In this document: positions 15,552 to 22,822 of the stretch, one piece after another
Position numbering within the stretch: the first letter of the stretch is position 1
Layout of the letters: each line of letters starts with the position of its first letter
Notes under the pieces: model-generated
Told to the model about the DNA's origin: nothing
Database searches by the model: none
The model's input: the letters and a program-made list of their open reading frames with translations, nothing else
Virus record (IMG/VR): IMGVR_UViG_3300008116_000285
Span: 1-23,949 of that record
Direction: 5' to 3' (one strand)
From: a virus
Length of the DNA stretch: 23,949 nucleotides
Made by a program: the position numbers and the translations under genes

Positions 15552-16253
15552 ATGATAAATGTATACTGGTCAAAATATAACATGTTTACCGAAAACATGA
15601 ATTATATGATGGATATTTCTATAAGCCCAGTATTGTCTTCTTTACATAAAAAAATAGGAAATCCTGTACAGGATGATGTAAATTGGCTAGGCTGCCCAGC
15701 TGTTACAAATTTATTAAAGAATACATTTGCATTTACTAACCCTATGACCCTAGATATAAAATTAAATAGCAATAAAACTATAGATTGGTTAGATAATAAT
15801 CTAGAAGATTATATATCTGTAAGAGAGTATTCAGATAAAAATGTCATACTTGATTATTTGGTTCCATTATCATTATTTTCAGAAAATGATATAAATATAA
15901 CATTAAGTCAACCATTTCTATCAAATAAAAATTTAAATAATGCTCATTTAATACCAGGACAATTTAATATTTCAAATTGGTTTAGACCATTAATCCCATC
16001 ATACTCTATATACGATAATGGAAGATTTACCTTGGATAAGGGGGACGACCTATTCTATGTAAAGTTTGACACAGATAAAAAAATTAATTTTATAGAATTT
16101 TATTTTACTGATACACTAAAAGATATTGTAAAAAGTTCATTAGAAATAAAAAGGTATAAAAAGAATACTTCTCTCCAAGATCTTTATGAAAAATTTAATT
16201 CACAACGAATTAATAAAATAGCTATAAAGGAAATTAAAAAGGCAATAATATGA
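15552..16253 (+). CDS. Halogenase-partner protein A (233 aa, unknown function)
   Basis: First gene of the cassette. I recognise the overall pattern as a phage-typical protein of unknown function but cannot name it. Landmarks are GNPVQDDVNWLGCPAV (residues 36-51), a strand NTFAFTNPM (about 57-65), a PLSLFSE segment (about 105-111), GQFNISNWFRP (136-146) and KGDDLFYVKFDTD (163-175), then a basic helical tail. The order of these landmarks resembles partner protein B downstream, suggesting distant homology. Predicted strands alternate as in double-stranded beta-helix or sandwich proteins. It has no signal peptide. The gene lacks a Shine-Dalgarno, matching a leaderless start, and overlaps halogenase 1 as ATGA. 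It may supply or bind the halogenase substrate; that is inference. Confidence 0.65.
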   Translation: MINVYWSKYNMFTENMNYMMDISISPVLSSLHKKIGNPVQDDVNWLGCPAVTNLLKNTFAFTNPMTLDIKLNSNKTIDWLDNNLEDYISVREYSDKNVILDYLVPLSLFSENDINITLSQPFLSNKNLNNAHLIPGQFNISNWFRPLIPSYSIYDNGRFTLDKGDDLFYVKFDTDKKINFIEFYFTDTLKDIVKSSLEIKRYKKNTSLQDLYEKFNSQRINKIAIKEIKKAII

Positions 16254-17878
16254 ATTTAATAGTTAATAAAGTTGTAGTTGTTGGTGGAGGTAGCGCAGGA
16301 TGGATGGCTGCTGCAACAATTAAGTCTGTATTTCCTGAAAAAGAAGTTATTGTAATTGAAAGTCCAGATACTCCAACAGTAGGTGTCGGCGAGAGCACCC
16401 TTGGCTTTATGAATGACTGGCTTAGGTTAATTGGACTGCCTAAAGAAAAATTTATGGCGGAATGCGATGCAATATATAAATTAAGTATTAAATTTAGAGA
16501 TTTTTATGAAAAGGGAAGTGGATCATTTCATTACCCATTTACTAGACCAATTGTAGATTCAATAAAGGGTATGGGAGAAACAGAAGACTGGTATGTAAAA
16601 AAGATGTTTAATCCAGAAACTCCTGTAGAAGACTATACAGATACATTCTACCCAGTCTCACACCTACTGCCTGAAAATAAATTTACTAATATTTTTAAAG
16701 ATAAAGACGGAACCGTATTATTTGATTCCAGTGTTGGATCGGCGTTACATTTTGATGCAAGCATGTTTGGAGCATGGTTAAGAGAAAACTTCTGTTTACC
16801 AAAAGGTGTCATCCTTAAAACAAATACAGTAAAAGATTGGTCATTGTCCGATTCAGGTATTGACTATCTTTTATTAGATAGTGGTGAAAAGGTATATTCA
16901 GACCTTTTCATAGATTGTACTGGCTTTCACTCTATATTAATTGGAAAAGCTTTACAGGAAGAGTGGATTGATTATTCTGATAAAATTCCAAACAATAGAG
17001 CATGGGCTACGCAAATACCTTATATTGATAAAAATAAAGAGATGGAGCCATATACTACATGTACAGCTATAGAAAATGGTTGGGTGTGGAATATTCCTTC
17101 ATGGAAGAGAATAGGTACTGGATATGTGTATAGTGATAAGTTTATTTCGCCAGAAGATGCCTTAAATCAATTTAAAAATTATTTAAAAACAGACTATGTG
17201 AGTGCATATAATCCAGATAGAGACGTAGATTCTATGAGCTTTAAAGATGTTAAATTTAAAATTGGAATTCATAAAAGAACATGGGTTAAAAATGTAGTAG
17301 CAATAGGATTAGCCGCTGGCTTCATTGAACCGCTAGAAAGTAATGGACTTTTTACAGTTCATAAGTTCTTGGAATATTTGTGTGCCACTTTAGAGCGAAA
17401 AAAGGTTTCACAGTGGGACAGAGATGCATACAACAATGTAACATTTGAGCAGTTTAATTTATTTGCAGATTTTGTAACACTACACTATGCTCTTTCTTTA
17501 AGGGATGATACAGAGTATTGGAAAAATGCTACTGGAAAAACCTATTACCCAGAATTAATAAATAGTGAGTATACCATAGCATCCACGCCGCTAGATCTAG
17601 TAGCAAGAAAATTTTATATAAATAAGTGGGGATCTAGAAATGAATACGGAGGTCCAGCATCGGGACTAAGTTGTGTTGCAACTGGATTAAATTATCCTAT
17701 TATTTCTGCAACAGAAGTTTATACTAATCAGGCTTCTCTAGGAATTGATGTACAAGGAAGAATAAACTATCTAGATCAAATTTGGTCTGAAAATAAAAAT
17801 AAATGGTCAGAGCTTTCTAAAGAGCTTCCTACAGTATATGAGCACTTATCAAATACTTTATATAAGGATAAGATATGA
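16250..17878 (+). CDS. FAD-dependent tryptophan-halogenase-like enzyme 1
   Basis: 542 residues, near the usual size of PrnA/RebH-type halogenases. Motifs: FAD-binding GGGSAGW (12-18); VGVGEST (44-50); a lysine in AIYKLSIKF (K77) aligned with catalytic Lys79 of PrnA; HFDA (167-170); IDCTGF (221-226); the halogenase motif GWVWNIP (277-283); and EPLES with E363 and S364 aligned with PrnA Glu346 and Ser347. These enzymes use reduced flavin, oxygen and halide to make HOCl or HOBr, which reaches the substrate indole through the lysine. No flavin reductase gene is seen, so host reductase is presumably used. Insertions relative to PrnA, near 85-125 and 440-510, leave the substrate open. AAGG at 16239-16242 supports the start. 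Confidence 0.88.
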   Translation: MNLIVNKVVVVGGGSAGWMAAATIKSVFPEKEVIVIESPDTPTVGVGESTLGFMNDWLRLIGLPKEKFMAECDAIYKLSIKFRDFYEKGSGSFHYPFTRPIVDSIKGMGETEDWYVKKMFNPETPVEDYTDTFYPVSHLLPENKFTNIFKDKDGTVLFDSSVGSALHFDASMFGAWLRENFCLPKGVILKTNTVKDWSLSDSGIDYLLLDSGEKVYSDLFIDCTGFHSILIGKALQEEWIDYSDKIPNNRAWATQIPYIDKNKEMEPYTTCTAIENGWVWNIPSWKRIGTGYVYSDKFISPEDALNQFKNYLKTDYVSAYNPDRDVDSMSFKDVKFKIGIHKRTWVKNVVAIGLAAGFIEPLESNGLFTVHKFLEYLCATLERKKVSQWDRDAYNNVTFEQFNLFADFVTLHYALSLRDDTEYWKNATGKTYYPELINSEYTIASTPLDLVARKFYINKWGSRNEYGGPASGLSCVATGLNYPIISATEVYTNQASLGIDVQGRINYLDQIWSENKNKWSELSKELPTVYEHLSNTLYKDKI

Positions 17879-18561
17879 GTAAAAAAATAAAATTTTCAAT
17901 TCAAGGAAATGACCTAATAGATATTCCAAATGCTGCTAAAAAGCATATACCAGAATGGTATAGAGATGCTGAAAGGTTTGTAGGCGGAAATATGAAAATA
18001 GGAAATGGCACAAGTAATCATGGGCTAAAGCTATGTATGCCATTTTTAGACGCAATGACTTCTGGGTACACTGCCTTTTTATGGACAGATATTATTGTAG
18101 AGCAGACGGAACTTGGGCCAAAGCTACAGTGGAGACTTGGACCAGATCCAATTGAAAAAAGACCTAGAATAAATAAAACATTGCCCACACCAGCAGGTCA
18201 TGATGAAGATCATTACGCATGGAAGTCATTGTTTAATATCCAGACCCCAAAGGGTTATAGTATTTTAATATCTCACCCACACAATAGGTTTGATCTTCCA
18301 TTTACTACACTTTCTGGTATTGTTGACTCTGACATGACAATGGCAAGAGGCAATCTGCCATTCTTTTTAAAATCAGGCTTTGAGGGCATTATCCCAGTAG
18401 GTACTCCCATATATCAAGTTATGCCATTTAAAAGAGAAAACTGGCAATCTGAACATGATAAATCAATAACAGACATAGCAATTAAAAATGAATTCGATAC
18501 AACAAGAAGAGCATTTGGATGGTATAAAAACTTTAAATGGAATAGGAAGTCTTATGAGTAA
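17875..18561 (+). CDS. Halogenase-partner protein B (228 aa, unknown function)
   Basis: A member of a phage and bacterial family of unknown function. Landmarks: IPEWYR (25-30), LCMPFLDAMTSGY (53-65), PKGYSILISHPHNRFDLPF (125-143), LSGIVDSD (146-153) and EGIIPVGTPIYQVMPFKR (170-187). The late strands look like those of DUF6065-type proteins that I recall beside halogenases, but this is from memory. A beta-barrel or cupin-like fold is likely. HPH (134-136) might bind metal. It sits between the two halogenases, overlaps the first as ATGA and the second by 8 bases, and has AAGGA at 17864-17868. A role in substrate binding or capping is inference. Confidence 0.7.
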   Translation: MSKKIKFSIQGNDLIDIPNAAKKHIPEWYRDAERFVGGNMKIGNGTSNHGLKLCMPFLDAMTSGYTAFLWTDIIVEQTELGPKLQWRLGPDPIEKRPRINKTLPTPAGHDEDHYAWKSLFNIQTPKGYSILISHPHNRFDLPFTTLSGIVDSDMTMARGNLPFFLKSGFEGIIPVGTPIYQVMPFKRENWQSEHDKSITDIAIKNEFDTTRRAFGWYKNFKWNRKSYE

Positions 18562-20086
18562 TATAGTTATTATTGGCGGAGGAACCGCTGGATGGATTAC
18601 CGCTTTATATGCAAAACAAATTTACCCAGATTCTAAGGTAACTGTTATTGCAAGCGAAGAGATAGGAGTACTGGGAGCTGGAGAAAGCACCACCCCAATG
18701 TTCATAGATTTCCTTGATATTATAAAAATTCCATTTTATGAATTAATTCGTAACTGCGAAGCAACCCTTAAAGTTTCAGCAAAATTTAGCAACTGGAATA
18801 AAGATGGCGGATACTATTACAACTCATTTGCAGCAGATGAAGACCTAGCCATATCAACACTAAACTCTTTTATAGATCCAGTAACTCAGTATAACTCCAG
18901 AGCAATAATTTACTCTATAGCAAAGAACAATAAACAGCACCAGTTTGACTTTAATTCAAATTTAGCAGAAAATAATAAATTTCCTTTTTCAATAAATTCT
19001 GATAGGCTGGCACACTTTTCTTTAAATTTTGATGCCAGGTTGGTCGCAGAATATTTTAAAAAAATAGCTATAGAAGAGCGTGGTATATTTTATATTGATG
19101 ACGAAATAATATCATTTGAAGAAAATTCTAATAAAGAAATCGTTAAAATAAATTGCAAAAGCAATGCCGTTCATTCAGATTTTGTATTTGATTGCAGCGG
19201 ATTTAAAAGACTATTAATTGGTAAATACTATAATTCAGAATGGAAAAGTTACTCAGAGCATTTACCAGCAGATAAAGCTTTTCCATTTTTTCTATCTCAC
19301 GAGCAGATGGGAAAGGGAGTTACTTCACATATTAACGCTGTTGCAATGAAGTATGGGTGGATGTGGCAGATTCCAATACAAAGCAGATATGGTTGTGGAT
19401 ATGTGTTTGATTCTTCTTATATAACATTAGAGGAAGCAAAAAAAGAAGTCGAAGAGTATTTTGGATTTGAAGTTCAGCCTCCAAGGCAGGGATTATTTTT
19501 TGAATTTAATCCAGGGTCATTTAAAAATGTTTGGATTAAAAACTGCATCGCTGTTGGGTTATCTTCAGCTTTCATTGAACCGCTAGAAGCAACTTCTATC
19601 TTGTCAAGCCTTCAAAGTTTAAAAAGACTTCCAGGAAATATAGAAGATCTGCTTAAGGCCACAGAACCAGACAAAAATAATTTTAATGCTAAATTTAGGT
19701 CAGATCAAGAAGAAATATTAAATTTTATCTACCTTCATTATGTAACCAATAGGGATGACACAGAGTTTTGGAAAAATTTTACAATCAATAACAAAATGCC
19801 AGACTTCACAAAACAAATATTGTCTAAATCTAAGAATAATATTTTAGAGTATAAAGATTTTGAAGGCACTAATATTTTTGCCTTAGAAAACTACTTGTTT
19901 GTAATGCAGGGAAATGGTATACTTAATTTAGAGCCCTATATAAAAGAGTTCAATAATACTTATTCCGAAGAAGAGAACAAGAATTATGAGATTTTTAAAA
20001 TAAAGCAAAACTTAACATTACAAACTTCTGCTAATTGGCAACAGGTTTTAAAAATGATCGAGGATAGACATGATGCAGTTAAATGA
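18554..20086 (+). CDS. FAD-dependent tryptophan-halogenase-like enzyme 2
   Basis: ATG 18554 is chosen because it gives the canonical N-terminus MSNIVIIGGGTAGW; the start at 18488 would add 22 residues inside partner B. The 510 residues show FAD-binding GGGTAGW (8-14), GAGESTTP (41-48), K73 (TLKVSAKF) aligned with PrnA Lys79, NFDARL (158-163), FDCSGF (212-217), GWMWQIP (268-274) and EPLEAT, with E345 as the catalytic glutamate. The residue after it is Ala346 where halogenase 1 and PrnA have Ser. Overall identity with halogenase 1 is low outside motifs, so the duplication is old or the two were acquired separately. AGGAAG at 18544-18549 is a close Shine-Dalgarno. Likely active, with a different substrate. 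Confidence 0.85.
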   Translation: MSNIVIIGGGTAGWITALYAKQIYPDSKVTVIASEEIGVLGAGESTTPMFIDFLDIIKIPFYELIRNCEATLKVSAKFSNWNKDGGYYYNSFAADEDLAISTLNSFIDPVTQYNSRAIIYSIAKNNKQHQFDFNSNLAENNKFPFSINSDRLAHFSLNFDARLVAEYFKKIAIEERGIFYIDDEIISFEENSNKEIVKINCKSNAVHSDFVFDCSGFKRLLIGKYYNSEWKSYSEHLPADKAFPFFLSHEQMGKGVTSHINAVAMKYGWMWQIPIQSRYGCGYVFDSSYITLEEAKKEVEEYFGFEVQPPRQGLFFEFNPGSFKNVWIKNCIAVGLSSAFIEPLEATSILSSLQSLKRLPGNIEDLLKATEPDKNNFNAKFRSDQEEILNFIYLHYVTNRDDTEFWKNFTINNKMPDFTKQILSKSKNNILEYKDFEGTNIFALENYLFVMQGNGILNLEPYIKEFNNTYSEEENKNYEIFKIKQNLTLQTSANWQQVLKMIEDRHDAVK

Positions 20087-20357
20087 TTTTAAAGTAGTCA
20101 GTAAAAGATTTTTTCAAAAGTCCTACTGGAACAAAGTAAATACTATAGAGGCAGTCTCATTTGGAACAAAGATTAGTATTATCTTTCCTGGATTGCTTTT
20201 CGGTAAACAATGGTGGTGGCTATTCATCTTTGCTTTGATTTCAAGTATGACATTGATAGTTACTTCAACAATTAAAACATTGCCAACAATTATATGGTTT
20301 AATATAGCATGGTGCATCTTGGCGACGGCCTCGATACTTAAGCACTTCTTAGCCTAG
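20070..20357 (+). CDS. Small membrane protein at the end of the halogenase cassette
   Basis: A 95-residue protein with a basic, cytoplasmic-looking N-terminus (about 1-25), then hydrophobic segments at about 31-46 (weak), 48-68 (WWWLFIFALISSMTLIV) and 72-91, ending KHFLA. It is probably a two- or three-pass inner-membrane protein. It overlaps halogenase 2 by 17 bases, with GAGGATAG just before the ATG, and an alternative ATG lies three bases downstream. It could be a second holin, or a membrane partner or exporter for the cassette. Neither is shown by sequence. Confidence 0.6.
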   Translation: MMQLNDFKVVSKRFFQKSYWNKVNTIEAVSFGTKISIIFPGLLFGKQWWWLFIFALISSMTLIVTSTIKTLPTIIWFNIAWCILATASILKHFLA

Positions 20358-20365
20358 GAGAAAAA

Positions 20366-20647
20366 ATGACAGAAAATATGGAAAACGTAGAAGAATCTAC
20401 ACCGCAAGATGAAGTAAAGGAAGATGACTCTCAAAAAGTTGAGACCCTCTTTTTTGTAGTTAAAGACCTCAATGGAACATTTCGTGTAATTACGGATGTT
20501 TCAAAGAAGTTTGAGATTCAAAGACAAGCAAGTCTATTGGATATCAGATCGGCAGCAAAAGATATTGCCAGCGCTATTTCTACTAGAGAAACAGCTGAAA
20601 TGGTAGTAGCCCTTCTTAACCAAGCAAATAAGCAATCTGATAACTAA
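20366..20647 (+). CDS. Unrecognised acidic small protein (93 aa)
   Basis: A highly acidic N-terminus (about 1-25), then a short beta segment (TLFFVVKDLNGTFRV, about 27-41) and a helical Ala-rich C-terminus. No family is recognised and no catalytic motif is seen. A strong AGGAG Shine-Dalgarno (20356-20360) overlaps the upstream stop, so it is probably the last gene of the same transcription unit as the cassette. It may be a soluble structural or regulatory protein. Confidence 0.55.
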   Translation: MTENMENVEESTPQDEVKEDDSQKVETLFFVVKDLNGTFRVITDVSKKFEIQRQASLLDIRSAAKDIASAISTRETAEMVVALLNQANKQSDN

Positions 20648-20652
20648 TACTG

Positions 20653-20658
20653 TATAAT
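20653..20658 (+). promoter_or_regulatory. TATAAT -10 with leaderless junction
   Basis: The -10 ends 7 nt before the ATG at 20666, and no Shine-Dalgarno fits between. The -35 region is weak (TAAGCA at 20629-20634 with an 18-bp spacer). The TG immediately before the -10 lacks the usual one-base gap of an extended -10. Confidence 0.5.
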
Positions 20659-20665
20659 ATAAAAT

Positions 20666-22411
20666 ATGTCTTACCAGCTGAAAGTCATCAAGGACTCTCC
20701 AGTGGGCTTTTGGCCCCTGGATGAGTCCTCTGGTGTTATCGCAGCAGATTCATCTGGATGTGGCAATAACGGAACCTACGTTGGTTCTCCTGCATCAAAC
20801 ATGTTGCCATTAATTCCAAGCGGGGTATCGGGAACCAGGATAACTAATACAGCATATATTACTTTACCAACATCAAAAGATTTTTATGGATCAAGCGTTT
20901 CAAATGGACTTGCAAACAAATACTCATCAGATAATGACTTTACTTTAGAGGTATGGATTAGTCCATCTATTCAGTCATCATCAGAAACAACAATATTTGC
21001 CGATACAACAGATGGCATAGGATTATATTGGGAAAAGGGCGATGTAGTATTTAAGGCTTCAGGCACAGAACAAATTAGGTGGGCAGTAACATATACTAAG
21101 AAAACAATACATGTCGTAGGTATATATTCAGTAAATTCTATTTCTCTATATATTGACGGAACTCAGGTTGCAACTAAAACTCTAGATCCTAATTTTAAAT
21201 TTACAAATACAGCATTTGACCTACAGATAGGTCCAACATCTGACTCTGAAGATTCTTTTATAGTAGATGCTCCAGCAGTATATCGATATGGATTAAATTC
21301 AGCGGCAATTACAAGACATTACAATGATGCCAATTATTACATACAGCCAATACATGTAGTGAACCCAGAAGAAGGAACATTATTTTCATGTTCAGATAGA
21401 ACAAATAGAATAGATTTCAGCTATACCTATGGAGTAGATGCTACATGGGATAGCTTTATAGAATCAAATACATACTATGATGATAAGGGTAAATATATAG
21501 GATTTATTCCAACAGATACAGCCCAGTCGAAGTCTTTTACTATCAATGACTTTTTATTTGTTCCAACGGAGTCAGGATTCACAAACTCTAAAATTGAGTG
21601 GCGGAATGAATTAGGCATATCAGTTGAAACCAGTATAGACGGAACAATATACCTTCCTTGCGTAAATGGAGAGGCAATTCCACAATATAAAAAAGGAAGC
21701 TTTGATACAAATGGGCTTCTATATATTAGAATTACCATGACTACTACAGATGCTAGCAAATTCTTGCCAAGACTATCGCATTTCTCAATTAAGTTTTATA
21801 GCCAGACTAGAATATATGCCGATAACTTTAATAGCTATATTGAGTCAGATGATCAATTTGCCATAGGGTCTTTAAATTATTCCCCGCTTCTTAGACATTA
21901 TAATAATGGAATTAGGCCTGCTTCAGGATATGGATTTGATATCAATACTGAATTAGATATAAATACAGTAGAGATGTTTTTTACTCCTAAAACAACTGGA
22001 GCAAATACTTTATTCTATGATACAACAACCAGCACCAAGTACGCCTGGAATGGGTCTGGAACGGTCTCTAAGGCCTCTATAAGCAAGGTTTACGTCAATG
22101 GGGTAGATAAGACCTCACAGACCAATATAAGCAATTTCCTGGTGGCAGGAGAGCCACATCATATTGTTTTAGTATTTTCAGCATCAGTAACTGGATCCCT
22201 TCAATTTAATTATGAAACTTCAGGCGGACCAGATAATCTATATAACAATATTGCAATATATAATAGATCTCTTACTGAGGAAATGGTAGATACCCATTTC
22301 GATTTATATTGTGGAAGACCGTCTTCTTCAACCACCGATCCAGTCATAGACATGACAGAATTAGCTCCAGTATATTATGATAATGACTGGGTTGTGGTGC
22401 AAAGCGTATAA
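20666..22411 (+). CDS. Double LamG-domain virion protein (581 aa)
   Basis: The N-terminal part (about 10-225) starts GFWPLDE (14-20) with DSSGCGNNGTYVG after it and FTLEVWISP (92-100), the signature of LamG/concanavalin-A-like jelly rolls. A ~170-residue middle region follows, and the C-terminal part (about 395-555) repeats the pattern (VEMFFTP, then HHIVLVFSA and NIAIYNRSLTEEM). Such domains bind glycans and occur in minor phage structural proteins and adhesins. There is no signal peptide or catalytic motif. It is preceded by a -10 box whose predicted start coincides with the ATG, so it has its own transcript. A capsid or tail surface protein binding host glycans is most likely. Confidence 0.7.
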   Translation: MSYQLKVIKDSPVGFWPLDESSGVIAADSSGCGNNGTYVGSPASNMLPLIPSGVSGTRITNTAYITLPTSKDFYGSSVSNGLANKYSSDNDFTLEVWISPSIQSSSETTIFADTTDGIGLYWEKGDVVFKASGTEQIRWAVTYTKKTIHVVGIYSVNSISLYIDGTQVATKTLDPNFKFTNTAFDLQIGPTSDSEDSFIVDAPAVYRYGLNSAAITRHYNDANYYIQPIHVVNPEEGTLFSCSDRTNRIDFSYTYGVDATWDSFIESNTYYDDKGKYIGFIPTDTAQSKSFTINDFLFVPTESGFTNSKIEWRNELGISVETSIDGTIYLPCVNGEAIPQYKKGSFDTNGLLYIRITMTTTDASKFLPRLSHFSIKFYSQTRIYADNFNSYIESDDQFAIGSLNYSPLLRHYNNGIRPASGYGFDINTELDINTVEMFFTPKTTGANTLFYDTTTSTKYAWNGSGTVSKASISKVYVNGVDKTSQTNISNFLVAGEPHHIVLVFSASVTGSLQFNYETSGGPDNLYNNIAIYNRSLTEEMVDTHFDLYCGRPSSSTTDPVIDMTELAPVYYDNDWVVVQSV

Positions 22412-22425
22412 ATTTGTCACCTACC

Positions 22426-22466
22426 TTGACAAAAAGCTGGACTTAGATAGTAAAGAATGGTAAAAT
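22426..22466 (+). promoter_or_regulatory. Promoter region with two -35-like boxes and a -10 near the ATG
   Basis: TGGACT (22438-22443) and TAAAAT (22461-22466) are 17 bp apart. The ATG at 22475 lies 8 nt after the -10, with no Shine-Dalgarno. A better -35 match, TTGACA at 22426-22431, is too far from this -10 and lacks a good partner near 22448-22454. One or two start points are possible. Confidence 0.5.
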
Positions 22467-22474
22467 AAAAACCT

Positions 22475-22822
22475 ATGGATATTAAAAGAATGGGCGCCAA
22501 GTTCAATGAGGACGAAACAACTCTTGGAGTATATGTCTGGGAAATGCCAGACGGACGCTGGATAGGAGATGATGATGGAAACTTTCTTTCGATCACGTCC
22601 AAAAAAGGAAATAGATCCAGAATCGATGCTTTGGCTAGAGAAGTTCGCTCATACGGTATATATGAGGGCGGGCCTAAATTTCTTATGGGTAAACGAAAAA
22701 TCAACGACGAAGAATTTGAAGAACAGCAAACAAGATTAAAGTGGGGACTCACACCAGATCCTTTGGATATTGGTGAATATAAAGACCAGATGAAGGCTCT
22801 TAAAAATGGGGGGACAAGATGA
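22475..22822 (+). CDS. Unrecognised phage protein upstream of the portal (115 aa)
   Basis: I do not recognise this protein. It begins with a strand-rich half including YVWEMPDGRWIGDDDGNFLS (about residues 20-39), then a helical, charged half with KKGNRSRIDALAREV (about 43-57), and a short Lys/Arg-rich end. It has no membrane segment or signal peptide. The stop overlaps the portal start as ATGA, so the two are co-translated, and it may be a virion or packaging accessory. The ATG lies at the predicted transcription start with no Shine-Dalgarno. Confidence 0.6.
   Translation: MDIKRMGAKFNEDETTLGVYVWEMPDGRWIGDDDGNFLSITSKKGNRSRIDALAREVRSYGIYEGGPKFLMGKRKINDEEFEEQQTRLKWGLTPDPLDIGEYKDQMKALKNGGTR

Noticed and set aside
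18488-18553. Upstream ATG for halogenase 2
   Set aside because: It adds residues translated from the end of partner B before the FAD motif; ATG 18554 gives the canonical family N-terminus and has a Shine-Dalgarno.
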